64,000 bases of DNA from Zea mays (Eukaryota > Streptophyta > Magnoliopsida > Poales > Poaceae): NCBI RefSeq assembly GCF_902167145.1, contig NC_050100.1, positions 185,621,439 to 185,685,438 on the forward strand. Direction: 5' to 3'. How positions within the stretch are numbered: the first letter of the stretch is position 1; the number at the start of each line of letters is the position of its first letter. A program made the translations under genes and the position numbers. Below the pieces are notes generated by a model. It was not told where the DNA came from and did not search any database. It saw nothing but the letters and a program-made list of their open reading frames with translations. Shown piece after piece: positions 9,911-21,090 of this stretch.

Positions 9911-12773
9911 TGTATCATTGTCGCCCTGGGATGGCCGGGGGGCAACACCAGCTGGTCGGAGGTGCCAGTTTGGAGATGCGCCGTGGGCGGAAGACCGAGT
10001 ATCTTGAGATTCCCCTCAAAGATAGCATTAAAGGGTGGCGTCTGGAGTGGTTTATAGTTGATAATTATGGAAATTCTCTCCCCTCCCGGTCAGGAAGACA
10101 GCCAGACGTTCGCACTCCGAGTTGGACTGAGTCTCCCACAGATCAGGAGGTGGCCGAGGCAGGCGTGCTGCTTACTGAAATCGGATTACTGAAAGAAAGA
10201 GGTCTGACTGCCGAAGCTGTGGTCACTGATTTTGTTTTCAAGAACATTCAGCCACTGAAAGACAGGGCCTATCCAGCATATCTGTATCGAGGGCTGGCCG
10301 ACTCAACTCGGGTTACCAATAAGAGAATTCCTTCTGTTGACTTGGTAAGCCGACTTGAAATGATCCTCAGGGGTAAAGTTTCGAATGTTGGTGCTCCAGT
10401 GGCATACTCGGCTTGGAACCTACCTCCTCCCAAAGCTTTCGCCCTTTTTGTGTCAAATCCGCCTGTGACTGACAGCAATTTGGGCCTTAGAGTGCGACCC
10501 TCTGCTGAGGAAGTCAGTACTTTGGTTGCTTCGCTCGGGGCGATTCCTGATGATGAACGGCAGGTTTATTTTGAAGTGCCTCTGAACCCCAGTGATGCTG
10601 ACATAAATGACATGCTTGATCTGTTAGCTGAGGATTCGTCCGATGCTGCTCCTAATGGTACCTTGGCAGTGGTGCCCCTTCCAGAGGTTGATACAACTTT
10701 GGATGTCCCGAAACCTATCAGCACTCGTCCGAGGCGCCCTAGCCGAACCAGTCAGCCCGAGCCTTCTGCTGATGAGCAAAAGAAAAAGAGAAGACGCCTC
10801 CGGCGAGTATCCAGTTTTGATGAGGACGCCGTCACTTTAGCTCCTGCTGCTGAAGAAGTGCCTGTAATCGGTCTTACTGACACTGATCCCAATGGGTGTG
10901 CCCAAACTGTTGCTGATCCCAATGGGAGTGCTGCTTGTGTTGCCGCTGTGGAGGATGAAGAGGAAGAAGATGAAGCTCCTTTAACTCGGAAAAACAGTCG
11001 GCAGTTCATTGCCAGCGGTGGAAGTAGTGGAGTTCCTTCTCCTGCTTTGTCTGCCCTTATTGGTCTGCAAGAGCTGTCCATGACCAACTTTGATCAAACT
11101 CTAGAGGATATGGTCCCAGAGGATTTGCTATCAGAGCCTGTGGATGTTGATGCAACAGAGACTTGTGCTGCCGTGCCCGATGCTGGGTTGAGGTCATCCC
11201 GTGCCTCGTCGACCTTAGAGCATGATCTCGAGGGTCGGGATGCTGATTTGGATTGTCCTGGTCCCATGGAAGTAGCTGAAGGCCCGTCAACCTTAGAGGT
11301 GGTTACGGCAGAGAGCTTGGACCCCTTGAATAGTGCTGACACGCGCCCAGCCCCCGAGGATGTCGCCGGGGAAGACTTAGCTCGGGTGAAGAGTGTAAGC
11401 CACTGCCCAGCCCCCGAGGGTGTTGCCGGGGATGATCCGGCTCAAGTGGGCAGTGCCAACTTTGACCCAGCCCCCGAGGGTGTCCGAGCGAGGTCTCCTT
11501 CCTGCACTTCCATGGATGTTCATGCGGGTTCACCTCCACACTCTGGTGGTATGGTGGTGGCCCAAACTCTAGATCAGGGGGTCGCTTTAGAGGGCAGCAT
11601 CCCCACTGGTCTGGCGTTAGGCTCTGTTGAATGTACTGAGCTCGTTCCTGCTGGTCTGCTGCAAGCTGCTTCGGGTGGTGGTCTGGCACCTGGTTACCAG
11701 CTGATTTCTCCTGACTTGGGGATCCCTTCGCTCTTTTCCAACCTCCAGGTGCTGTGCTGTGCTTTAGTTTGATCTTTATGTTGCATGAATTGTTGTCATT
11801 ATGTTCATCCGCTCTTCTTATCAGGCTTTGGTGGATGGAATGACCAGCCAACTGAAGTCGCAGGGTGCTTCCATCCCAGAAGTGGCTTCATCTCTTGAGC
11901 GTTGGAATCCGGTGTTGCTTCATCGTCGTGTATCCGAGTTGGAGGCAACTAATGCTGGTTAGTGCCCTTTCTTCTTCTTCTTTGCCTTTGTTCGTGGATT
12001 GTTTTACCTTCTGACCTCATTTCGTTTGATTACCTCTTGATAGGAATGACTCGACAGATTGCAGTTCTTGAGGAAAAACATTCCCAAGATCAAGCTGAAA
12101 TGGCTCGACGGTGCGCTGACTTCGAGGAGAGGTATTCTCAGAGCCAGACTGAACTGAGTCAGGTCTCCGCGGCTTTGGATGACGCCAACGCTCTGAGTTC
12201 TTCTCTTCATGCTCAGCTTGACTCTGAAAAGGTAACTTACAAAACCGTGCTTCGCCTTATCATGCTCTTATTACTTGCTTGGATTCTGAAGGAGTTGATT
12301 TTTGTTTGCAGGAAGAAAAATGTATCTTCGCTGCTTCTCACGACAATCTGGATAGATTGTATCGAGATTCTAGCAATTCGCTGACCATCTTGGAGAGGAG
12401 CCACCGTTTTACAATGGAAGAACTGGACAATCAGCGTTGCAGGCTGCAAGAATCTTCGGACGAAGTGACCCGCCTTACGCAGTTGCTATCAGCAAAGGAT
12501 GCCACCATCAAGGGACTCCGAGCTTCTAAGAAATCCATTGCTCAGGAGTTAGAAGCTGCTCAGCTGGCTGCTAGAGTTGTCGAAGAAACTGCTGTCACTT
12601 TCAAAGCTCAGCGTGATAAAGCCCTGGACAAGGCTATTCGGGCGGGACGAATCTTGATGAGAAGACCCGGCGTGGTTGTCCCTGAAGACATAAGAGCCGA
12701 TGTGAATGCTGCCCCTGATTCTTCGAATCGCCCTTCTTCGTCAGTCGTTCGTGAGAAAGACATTGGAAAATAA
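9911..12773 (+). pseudogene. Reverse-strand gene of the Grande-like element, 3' part (multi-exon)
   Basis: This continues the frame from 2171-2576. Coding blocks are 9911-11748, 11825-11957, 12044-12231 and 12312-12773. The introns 11749-11824, 11958-12043 and 12232-12311 have GT...AG ends and preserve the frame. The first block holds the rest of the Transposase_28-like domain and then a long Pro/Glu/Ser/Val-rich region with a basic KKKRRRLRR cluster. It also has imperfect repeats of the type APEGVAG (codons about 11346-11490). The last blocks are heptad-rich, coiled-coil-like sequence (MTRQIAVLEEKH to AQLAARVVEE). With the upstream part the product would be about 1,008 residues, almost the same as the Zeon-like counterpart. 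Apart from the insertion I see no disabling change. It ends 840 bases from the convergent pol end. Confidence 0.75.
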
Positions 12774-12954
12774 AGAAACATTTCGCGTGCTATGAGCGCG
12801 CGGTTAGTATGATCAAGTACTCGTTAGGGGTTATCGACTTATCATTCGAATGACATTATCACTCTCTTATTGTATCCGAATTTATTAATTTGCAAATTTG
12901 TGGTAACGCTGCATGATGATTATGAAGTTTGTTTTCGGGATATGGAAGTCATCC

Positions 12955-13510
12955 CCTGAGTTGCGCAAGCGCGAGTAAGCTGCACCGGCTTGAGCCACCA
13001 CTGACTTTAGCCGATAGCTCCGCTAGTAGGGTATAGTGGTCACCCTGGGTTAAGTAAGCGTGAGCATGTTGCACCGCCTTAAGTCATTGACGACTTAAGT
13101 CGATTGCTCCGTTTGTAGGGCATAGTGGTCACCCCGAGTTAAGTAAGCGTGAGCATGTTGCACCGCCTTAAGTCGTTGCCGACTTAAGTCGATTGCTCCG
13201 TTTGTAGGGCATAGTGGTCACCCCGAGTTAAGTAAGCGTGAGCATGTTGCACCGCCTTAAGTCGTTGCCGACTTAAGTCGATTGCTCCGTTTGTAGGGCA
13301 TAGTGGTCACCCCGAGTTAAGTAAGCGTGAGCATGTTGCACCGCCTTAAGTCGTTGCCGACTTAGGTCGATTGCTCCGTTCGTAGGGCATAGTGGTCACC
13401 CCGAGTTAAGTAAGCGTGAGCATGTTGCACCGCCTTAAGTCGTTGCCGACTTAGGTCGATTGCTCCGTTTGTAGGGCATAGTGGTCACCCCGAGTTAAGT
13501 AAGAATGCAA
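12955..13510. repeat. Tandem array, 89-bp unit, about 6 copies
   Basis: The phrase GGGCATAGTGGTCACC recurs at about 13118, 13207, 13296, 13385 and 13474, with a diverged first copy near 13029, giving a period of 89 bp. Each unit includes the palindrome-like CGACTTAAGTCG. The array fills the gap between the convergent ends of the spliced reverse-strand gene (12773) and pol (13612). It differs in sequence from the 82-bp array. Confidence 0.92.
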
Positions 13511-13611
13511 GTCAATCGTAAATGAGCCGAGTATCTTTGAAATCTCTCTTTATTGATGACGTATTTTCATTATACAGAATACATGGTCGCCCCAGCTGTT
13601 TTGAAATACAG

Positions 13612-16600
13612 CTAGGGGTAAAACTTTCGAAGGTGCTCTATGTTCCAGGAGTTCCCAACTTCTGTGCCATCCATCTGGGTGAGGCGATACGATCCGGGCC
13701 GAGTGACCTCTGCTACTATGAAAGGCCCTTCCCATAAGGGTGATAACTTGTGCCGTCTCTCCCCCGTTAGAATTCGGCGGAGGACGAGGTCTCCTATCGA
13801 AAAGAGACGTTGCCGCACAGCTTTGTCGTGATATCGCCTTAGAGTCTGCTGGTACCGTGCTGATTGGATTACTGCATTCAGTCGTTCTTCCTCAAGTACA
13901 TCAATATCCTCCAGCCTGGTGGCCTCGGCTTCTGCTATGCTTTCGAAGATCAATCTTGGCGCCCCAAATTTGAGATCAGCAGGTAGCACTGCCTCTGACC
14001 CATAGACCATGAAGAAAGGGGTGTTCCCATGCAGGGCTCGGCTAGGTTGGGTTCTCAGGCTCCAGACAACATAAGGCAGCTCTCTTATCCATTTTCCTGC
14101 GAATTTTTCATTCTTATCGAAGACCCTTTTCCTGAGTGCCTCCAATATCATTCCGTTGGCTCGCTCAACCTGCCCGTTGGCTCTTGGATGTGCTACAGAT
14201 GCGTACTTGATCTGAATGCTCTTTTGCTCGCAGAAGTCAAAGAATTCTGAACTGGTGAAGTTGGATCCCAAGTCAGTGATGATATTGTTTGGTATCCCGA
14301 ATCTGAATATTATGCTTTGTATGAATTCCACGGCTTTAGCAGAGGTTAAAGAAGCAATGGGCTGGAATTCTATCCATTTAGTGAATTTGTCAATTGCCAC
14401 CAATACATGGGTATTTCCTCCTTGAGCTTTCTTGAAAGGTCCAATCATATCCAGTCCCCAGCATGCGAAAGGCCAAGTTACTGGTATGGTCTGTAGCTGC
14501 TGTGTTGGCATGTGCTGTTGCTTTGACAGGTATTGGCAAGCTTCGCATCTCTGAACTAACTCGGCTGCATCGTTCTTTGCCGTCGGCCAATAGAATCCTG
14601 ACCTGAAAACCTTCCCGACTAGTGTTCTGGACGCTGCATGTACTCCACATTGCCCTGCATGGACTTCCTCCAGAAGTTGCTTCCCGGTGGACGGGAGAAC
14701 ACACTTCATGAGGACGCCTGACGCGCCCCTCCTGTATAATACCTCCCCAATGAGTGTATAGTGAGCCGATTGTTTGGCAATACGCTCTGCCGAGTTCTTG
14801 TCATCTGGTTCTTCTTCATTCTTTATATATTTAATAATCTGCTGTCTCCAGTCATCAGAGTCTGACTCGGGTTGATCTATGATGTTGCATTCTTCTGTTT
14901 GATCCATTGAGATACTCGGCTGCAGGATTTCTTGTACGAAGACTCCGGGTGGGACCTGAGTTCGACCGGATCCGAGCTTGGACAGTACATCGGCTGCCGT
15001 GTTCCGATCTCTTTCTACATGATGAAATTCCAGACCCTCGAATTTATCTTCCAGCTTTCGGACGGCAGCGCAGTATTTTCCCATTGAATCACTTGAACAA
15101 TCCCATTCTTTGTTTATCTGGCTGATGACTACCAGAGAATCTCCATATACCATCAATCTTTTGACGCCCAGTGATATGGCGATGTTTAATCCGTGTATCA
15201 AGGCTTCATACTCGGCTGCATTGTTAGAGGCCGGGAATAGCAACTGGAGAGCATACTTGAGGTGTTCGCCTCCAGGTGCAGTGAAGAGAATCCCTGCTCC
15301 TGCTCCCTGCAGCTTCAGCGAGCTATCAAAATACATTCGCCATACTTCTGTCGTCTCTGGATTGTCTGGAACTTGCTGTTCTGTCCACTCTGATACGAAA
15401 TCAACCAGTGCTTGAGTTTTGATGGCAGTGCGAGGTCGGAACTCGATATCGTGGGATCCCAACTCGCAAGCCCACTTGGCTATTCGGCCAATGGCTTCCT
15501 TGTTGTGAAGAATGTCCCCTATTGGAAAACCAGTGACTACTATGACTTTGTGGTCGTCAAAGTAGTGGCGCAGCTTGCGGGCAGTTAGAAGTACTGCATA
15601 TAATAGCTTCTGAACCTGAGGATATTTTTTCTTCGAGGGACCTAGAACTTCACTGATGAAGTAAACAGGATGTTGTACCGGATAGGCATGCCCTTCTTCT
15701 ACTCGCTCGACTACCAACGCGGTGCTTACCACGTGAGTCGTGCAAGAGATATACAGCAACAAATCTTCAGCTGGTTGAGTCGGCGTAGCTCGCCGGGGTG
15801 GTTTCAATACTGGTGGTGTTGTCAAGAATTTTTTCAGTGCGTCTAGAGCTTCTTGTGCTTCTGAAGTCCACTGAAACTTGTCCACTTTCTTGAGTAGCTT
15901 GTAAAATGGCAAACCTTTCTCTCCCAGCCTGGATATAAATCTGCTCAGGGCTGCCATACATCCAGTGAGTCGCTGAACCTTCTTTTGTGACCGAGGAGCT
16001 TCCATCTTCATGATAGCTTCAATCTTATCTGGATTAGCCTCAATTCCCCGGTGGCTGACGATAAATCCGAGCAACTTTCCTGCTGGTACCCCGAAAACGC
16101 ATTTTTCAGGATTGAGCTTCCATCTATATCTTCTCAGGCTGTTGAAAACCAGCTGTAAATCTTCGATGAAGTTTTCCGAATTCTCTGTTTTGATCACCAC
16201 GTCATCTACGTAAGCCTCCACACGCTTGCCCCAGTGATTGGCTAGGCATGTTTGAATGGCTCTCTGATAAGTCGCTCCAGCGTTTTTGAGGCCGAACGAC
16301 ATGGAGGTATAACAGAAAGCACCAAACGGAGTGATGAACGCCGTTTTTTCCTCGTCTTCTTTTGCCAAACTAATCTGATGATACCCGGAATAGCAATCTA
16401 AGAAAGACAGCACAGAACATCCAGCGGTGGAATCCACCACCTGATCTATCCTCGGGAGCCCGAAGGGATCCTTCGGACAGTGTTTGTTGAGATCAGTATA
16501 GTCGACGCACATGCGCCAATCCACTTTATTCTTTTTGAGTACAAGAACAGGGTTGGCCAACCATTCGGGGTGTAATACTTCTCTAATAAATCCAGCCGCG

Positions 16601-16776
16601 ACCAAGCGAGCTAACTCGGCACGAATGGCCTCTCTCTTGTCGGGCGTAAAACGACGTAGCTTTTGCCGGATCGGCCTCGCCTGGGGATAGACCTTCAATT
16701 TGTGCTCGGCCAGTTCTCTTGGGACTCCCGGCATATCCGCAGGTTGCCATGCGAATACGTCTCGGTTATCTTGCAA
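13612..16776 (-). CDS. Grande-like pol: reverse transcriptase, RNase H, integrase
   Basis: An open frame of 1,054 residues has all pol domains of the Tat lineage. Reverse transcriptase covers residues about 60-250 with the YVDD catalytic box at 189-192. A first, degenerate RNase H/connection region (about 300-460) is followed by a second RNase H of the archaeal-like type (D484, E522 and D546 as likely catalytic residues). The dual arrangement is known from Tat elements. Integrase has a His/Cys zinc region (about 705-748, with CEAC) and a catalytic core with D776, D835 and E871 (35 residues between the last two). The usual NG after the second Asp is LG here. The true frame begins upstream: an in-frame TAG at 16798-16800 cuts it from the gag-protease part. 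Confidence 0.92.
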   Translation of the reverse strand: MQDNRDVFAWQPADMPGVPRELAEHKLKVYPQARPIRQKLRRFTPDKREAIRAELARLVAAGFIREVLHPEWLANPVLVLKKNKVDWRMCVDYTDLNKHCPKDPFGLPRIDQVVDSTAGCSVLSFLDCYSGYHQISLAKEDEEKTAFITPFGAFCYTSMSFGLKNAGATYQRAIQTCLANHWGKRVEAYVDDVVIKTENSENFIEDLQLVFNSLRRYRWKLNPEKCVFGVPAGKLLGFIVSHRGIEANPDKIEAIMKMEAPRSQKKVQRLTGCMAALSRFISRLGEKGLPFYKLLKKVDKFQWTSEAQEALDALKKFLTTPPVLKPPRRATPTQPAEDLLLYISCTTHVVSTALVVERVEEGHAYPVQHPVYFISEVLGPSKKKYPQVQKLLYAVLLTARKLRHYFDDHKVIVVTGFPIGDILHNKEAIGRIAKWACELGSHDIEFRPRTAIKTQALVDFVSEWTEQQVPDNPETTEVWRMYFDSSLKLQGAGAGILFTAPGGEHLKYALQLLFPASNNAAEYEALIHGLNIAISLGVKRLMVYGDSLVVISQINKEWDCSSDSMGKYCAAVRKLEDKFEGLEFHHVERDRNTAADVLSKLGSGRTQVPPGVFVQEILQPSISMDQTEECNIIDQPESDSDDWRQQIIKYIKNEEEPDDKNSAERIAKQSAHYTLIGEVLYRRGASGVLMKCVLPSTGKQLLEEVHAGQCGVHAASRTLVGKVFRSGFYWPTAKNDAAELVQRCEACQYLSKQQHMPTQQLQTIPVTWPFACWGLDMIGPFKKAQGGNTHVLVAIDKFTKWIEFQPIASLTSAKAVEFIQSIIFRFGIPNNIITDLGSNFTSSEFFDFCEQKSIQIKYASVAHPRANGQVERANGMILEALRKRVFDKNEKFAGKWIRELPYVVWSLRTQPSRALHGNTPFFMVYGSEAVLPADLKFGAPRLIFESIAEAEATRLEDIDVLEEERLNAVIQSARYQQTLRRYHDKAVRQRLFSIGDLVLRRILTGERRHKLSPLWEGPFIVAEVTRPGSYRLTQMDGTEVGNSWNIEHLRKFYP

Positions 16777-16797
16777 GAACTGGACGAGCGCGCTTTC

Positions 16798-19625
16798 CTA
16801 TTTGTCACTTAAACTGGAGTTGATGATGGCCGTTTTGCGCTCATCAGCGAATCCCAGGTTGATTCGCTTGGTTTCTTCAGTCGGCCGCATAGAGTGGTCA
16901 CGGCCTGAGCTTCGTTTGCCGGTACGGCGAGATCTTCCTCAGGCTTAGAGTTCGCCGGCGTAGAAGGAACCGTTGACGGCTTGGTGGTGAGGGCTGCTTG
17001 GATGGCCACTCGGAAACATTCTGCGGCGCCTTGGAAGTCGGCGCGCACAGTTATGATTCCCTGCGGTCCTGGCATCTTCAGTATCATGTATGTATAGTGC
17101 GGAATGGCCATGAATTTAGCCAGCCCCGGCCTCCCGATGATGGCGTTGTACCCGCAGTCGAAGTTCGCCACCTCGAACCTCAGGAACTCGGTTCTGTAGT
17201 TCTCCGGAGTTCCGAAGGTGACCGGCATGTAGATGTGGTCCAGCGGGTATTCCCCTTCCGTCGGCACGATGCCGAAGAAAGGGGTGTCCGACTCGCGGAG
17301 CTCTTTGAGGTGAACTCCCAAGCCTTGGAGTGTCCGGGGGAAAGTGACGTTGATGCTGCTCCCCCCGTCCACTAGCACCTTCTTTACCCGGCTTTCTCGG
17401 ATCACCGGATCGACGAGAAGCGGGTATTTGCCTGGATGGTCGAAGTTGAGCCACTGATCCTCCCGAGTGAAAGTGATCGGGTGCTCCGACCACCGGTATG
17501 GGGCGGGAGGACCGGTGGTCGCCACCAGTATCTGGCGGTCGTTGAGCTTTTGTTGTCTTTTGTTCTCCTGCGACCCATGTCCGCCGAAGATGACGTTGAC
17601 CTCCCTGTCAACGCGCGGGAAAGCTCCTCCTCCCCCCTCCTCCTGCTGATGGGGCTGTCGTGGTTCATCTGGTCCTCCCCTCGGCGGAGGAGGCGGTAGA
17701 GGTTGGAAGGGTCGGCCGTGCCCGACGGAGTGCTTGAAGTCCCGGCAGTTACGAAGAGTGTGGCGCATGTCCTTGTGGTACGGGCACTGGGCGTCGAGGA
17801 TGTCGTCCAGCGTGCGCTCGCCTCCACGAGGTCCTCCTCGGGCGCGAGAGGCGGGTGGCCCGGCGGCGTGTACTTCTTCACGAGGCCTCTTCTCCCAGCG
17901 TTTGTCGGGTGGTTGGTTCGCGTCGCGTCGCGGCGCTGCCGGTGCAGGTTTTGCTCCTCCAATGAGATCCTGGGCCCGCTCGTCGGCGGTGATGTAGAGG
18001 TCGGCCTCCCGGAACAGCTCCTCAGAGGTAGTCGGTGCCTTTTGTAGTATGGCTCGGACGAAAGCTGAGTCATTGGATCCTCTGTAGAAGTCCTCGATCA
18101 CGGCCGCCTCCGTGACCTCGGGGATACGGTTTCTCATGGTCTGGAACCTTTTGAGGTACGACCGGAGAGTCTCGTCCCCCCGGCGCTTGATGGATTTGAG
18201 GTCCCATGGTTGCGCTGGTTTGTCGGAGAGGGACTGGAAGTTGGCGATGAAACGTCGACTGAAGTCTCCCCAGTTGTCGATGCAGTGTCGGGGTAGATGT
18301 CGTAGCCACTGCAGCGCGTCTTGCCCAAGGACGATGGGCAGATACGCGGTCATGACGTCTTCAGATGCCCCGGCAGCCCGAGCAGCGGTGGTGTAGACGG
18401 CTAGCCAACCCCCTGGATCCTGCTTAGGTTCATATTTGTCGACATTGGATACCTTGAAGTTGGGGGGCCATTGGATGGCCCTAATGCGTGGAGTAAGAGC
18501 GGATACTCTGCACGTGTCTTCCTGTCGTCGGGGACGATGTCTGTCCCGGGGAGGGGAGTGGTGGTGGTGGTTCCTCGACCGTCCCCGGGTGGTACCGCCA
18601 GTTGAAGCTGTTGCCGACTCAGTCCTGGTGGCCTGGCTTTGAGTCGGGAAGCCGTGATCTCGGTCATACTCCTCCCGACGGTGAATTTCGTTTTCATGCC
18701 GCCGTTCGCGCGAAGCGTTGATAGAGCTTCACGCGTCTCGGCGACTGTTGATGGCGTGTCGCAAATCGTTCGGCGGGTGAGCGAGCGGTAGAAGATGGTT
18801 GGCCGCCTGAGTGAACAGGCGTCGGTATCCCTCGGCGTCGGGAGTCCGAGGAAGTCCGTCAGCTATCCGAGCTAGAACGCCTCCAACTTCGCTCGGCGTG
18901 TTCATAGCTCGGGCGAAGTCGGGGTTCAGGTTGCGCCCGAAGAGCGGATTCTCCCGGCGTTGTCTTGCATCTTGCTCGGCTTGCTCCTGAGTCCGTCGGC
19001 GATCATGTCGTCGGGAGTTCCTTCGTTCCCTGAAGACGCGTTCTTCCGGAGTTTCCCCTATCTCCGAGACCTCGTCTCGCGAGACAGGCTGCTCCGGATC
19101 CCGTTCTCCGGCCGCGTGATGTCGTCGAACGTTCCTGCGTCGGTTCCTCCGTCGGCGGGATTCTCGTTGAGGTGGTTCTTCTCCAGGCGCAGTCGGTTCG
19201 TCATCAGAGACGGCATGTGACTCCACTCTCCCGATAAAGAGGACGTCGGGGTAGAATGGTGCTGCTGTCGTGGCGACTTTCTTTCTGTTCTCCTTTGAGG
19301 CCGGAGGAACGGAAAGAACGACTTGCCTTTCCCTGGTCTCCTTCTTCCTCGCGATCCGTGTCCATTCTTTCGTCGGGGAAGTAGACAGCGGAGTCTTCCA
19401 AGTCAGCGAGCTTCCAGCTCCAGCCTTCCTGGAGATAATCTCTCTTCGAAGAACCGGAGGTAGCGTCTTTCCAGCATTTTCGGAGTTTGTTGGAGGAGAC
19501 TTCTGTTCCGGCAGATCTGCGAGGCGGTGTAGAATTCCCTCTTCATCCGCTACAGATGAGATTGTCCCGAAGCAGAATACAGATCCGGGACGCACGACGA
19601 TCTTGCTGTGGAAGGTGACGGCCAT
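16798..19625 (-). pseudogene. Grande-like gag-protease, with one nonsense codon and one frameshift
   Basis: The start is ATG at 19625 (MAVTFHSK), 47 bases inside the LTR boundary. An Arg/Glu-rich N-terminal part is followed by TGA at 18729-18731, in frame with the continuing gag. The gag core (LPIVLGQDALQWLRHLP to the FRRADLY-type end, about 18353-17950) leads to a zinc-knuckle-like CPYHKDMRHTLRNC (about 17790). The aspartic protease has the active-site motif LVDGGSS (about 17360). Near 16885-16905 the frame changes, and a TAG at 16798-16800 precedes pol. The expected codons were probably CGA and CAG. The Huck-like element has the same gene arrangement in one colinear frame, so the breaks are decay, not regulation. 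Confidence 0.82.
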
Positions 19626-19652
19626 TGAGCTAGCTTGGATCGTCGACACACC

Positions 19653-19671
19653 TCCTACCTGGCGCGCCAGC
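19653..19671 (-). other. Grande-like primer-binding site
   Basis: On the minus strand GCTGGCGCGCCAGGTAGGAGG follows the LTR end (ACCGACA) directly. The same TGGCGCGCCAGGTAGG core follows the Huck-like LTR at 53469. It sets the orientation and the 5' LTR boundary. Confidence 0.82.
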
Positions 19672-20299
19672 TGTCGGTGTTTTGGGTCCGACCGCACACC
19701 CGGGGTTGCCCCTCAAGGTGTTTTTAGGAGTAGGACGGTGTCGACGACTGTAGCAAAATGGTTCGTGCCGATCGCACGAGGGACAATGGACAAGATTTGC
19801 AGGTTTGGGCCGCTTAGAGATGCGTAACACCCTACGTCCTGATGAGTGTTCGAGTGTGGTTACAAGAGGACTCTCTGAGTTGAAGGCACAGAGAGTTTAC
19901 GTGGGTGGCTAAGTAAAGTAGGGTCGATCGTTCTGAAGGGGTGCCCCCTAGGCCTTATATACTCGACCGTGGGGCAGTACATGTGATATGATAACAACAA
20001 GTAGCTAAAAGATAGTGAACCTCTTGAGTTTATCCCTACGTAACCCTCGCCGACTTATCCTCGCATGGCTCCGTTGCATGGGGGCTTCAGCGCGGGAAAG
20101 TCGGGTCTCTGTTGTGATTCATTCGTTCGACGTTGTGGGCCGTCCGGGTTTGCACCAATCCAGTCTCACGTCTTCTCTTCTTTGTTGGTTGTCTTTCCCT
20201 AGGCCCACGAAAGAATGACCTTACGAATTATTGGGCCCTTGGGCCTTTCGTGAGGCCTTTTACTTCTTTAGTGGACCCAGGGGATATCTATCCCCCACA
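19672..20299 (-). repeat. Grande-like 5' LTR
   Basis: In plus orientation it runs TGTCGGTG ... CCCCCACA, 628 bp. The inner edge is fixed by the primer-binding site. The outer edge is fixed by the resumption of the Copia gag frame at 20300. A minus-strand TATA box (plus 19955-19962, ttatatac context) lies in it. No second copy is in the window for comparison. Confidence 0.8.
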
Positions 20300-20799
20300 G
20301 GTAGAGACTTCATTATCATAAACACTACAAATTCCTCGTGTAAAGGAGACCCGAGGTACTTATTTATCTTAGCTACGATAGATATCATTTTCTGAATGAA
20401 TGGTCTGACACCATTTCCATCGTATTTTGCATTGACAAATTATGTCATTAGAGAGCAAGCATAAGCCTTAGAAGACCCTTTATGATGAGAGGCTACCCTC
20501 TCAAGGTATTCTTTGACAGTCTCGTACTCTGGTATGGAACTCTTAAGAGGCTCCTTGATGCTCCTCTTAAGAATAATCATACATTTGTCATTTGATCTTT
20601 CCCACTTGACCTTGTCGATGTTGTATTGCATCCACGTGTGGTCATAGTTAGGAGTGCCCACTGTGGGCTCTACTGGTTTATCAAACCTCAGTGCGTAATC
20701 TATCTCACCCACTGTGGTTATCATGTTAATATCCTCCCACCAAGAATGGTAATTACTACCATCTAGCGGTTTCATCTGAGCAATCTGGCTAATTAGCAT
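20300..20799 (-). pseudogene. Copia gag N-terminal fragment
   Basis: The minus-strand frame starts at 20799. It holds the plant Copia gag pattern LDGSNYHSWWEDI (residues about 12-24), a W-rich middle and IKRSI-type/EYLERVASHHKGSSKAYA region. An in-frame TAA at 20440-20442 interrupts it. The same frame then continues to 20300 (FVNAKYDGNGVRPF, then HEEFVVFMIMKSLP), where the Grande-like LTR begins. The rest of gag must lie beyond the left edge. Protein role: capsid of the Copia particle. Confidence 0.82.
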
Positions 20800-21085
20800 G
20801 GCGGTATGAGCACCTTTGCAAAATTAAAACAGAAAATATTTAGGACATCTGAAATAATTACTGAATACTGAATCATTGAACATGCATGAATTAAATATTC
20901 AACGTTGGTCAAATAATAATCATGCCATATATATGAAAAATTCAGGTCACAAAATTCTAAACCATCGTTGAATGATTTAGAAAACATAAACTTGTGGTAA
21001 CAATATGCAACGTTGGTTAAAATATTCAATCACCACAAAATTTTCTGAATTCTATGCAATTCAAAACAATAATTAATCCACGTTG
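20800..21085 (-). other. Copia leader next to gag
   Basis: AT-rich sequence with no gene. The word CGTTGGT recurs near 20900, 21011 and 21081. It continues, beyond the inserted element, at 31422. Confidence 0.5.
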
Positions 21086-21090
21086 GTTTC
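21086..21090. repeat. Target-site duplication GTTTC, left copy
   Basis: It is identical to 31417-31421 and flanks the element with 3.6-kb LTRs. Confidence 0.92.

Larger units (their letters stand above)
1..20299 (-). mobile_element. Grande-like Ty3/Gypsy (Tat lineage) retrotransposon, 3' end outside window
   Basis: Read on the minus strand, the order is 5' LTR (19672-20299), primer-binding site, gag-protease, pol (RT, RNase H, integrase). This is followed by a long 3' region with tandem arrays and two genes in reverse orientation. The 3' LTR is not in the window, so it lies left of position 1. Subtracting the 7.33-kb insertion leaves about 13 kb here. With one more 628-bp LTR the element would be near 13.6 kb, which fits my memory of maize Grande, including two tandem-array types and a reverse-strand gene. 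The right end interrupts a Copia gag frame; the five bases beyond it (20300-20304, GGTAG) should be duplicated beyond the left edge. The family name is inferred; the structure is seen. Confidence 0.72.

Noticed and set aside
11303..11851. Minus-strand frame of 182 codons opposite the Grande-like antisense gene
   Set aside because: It mirrors the plus-strand coding repeats and crosses a well-supported intron, so it is a shadow frame.
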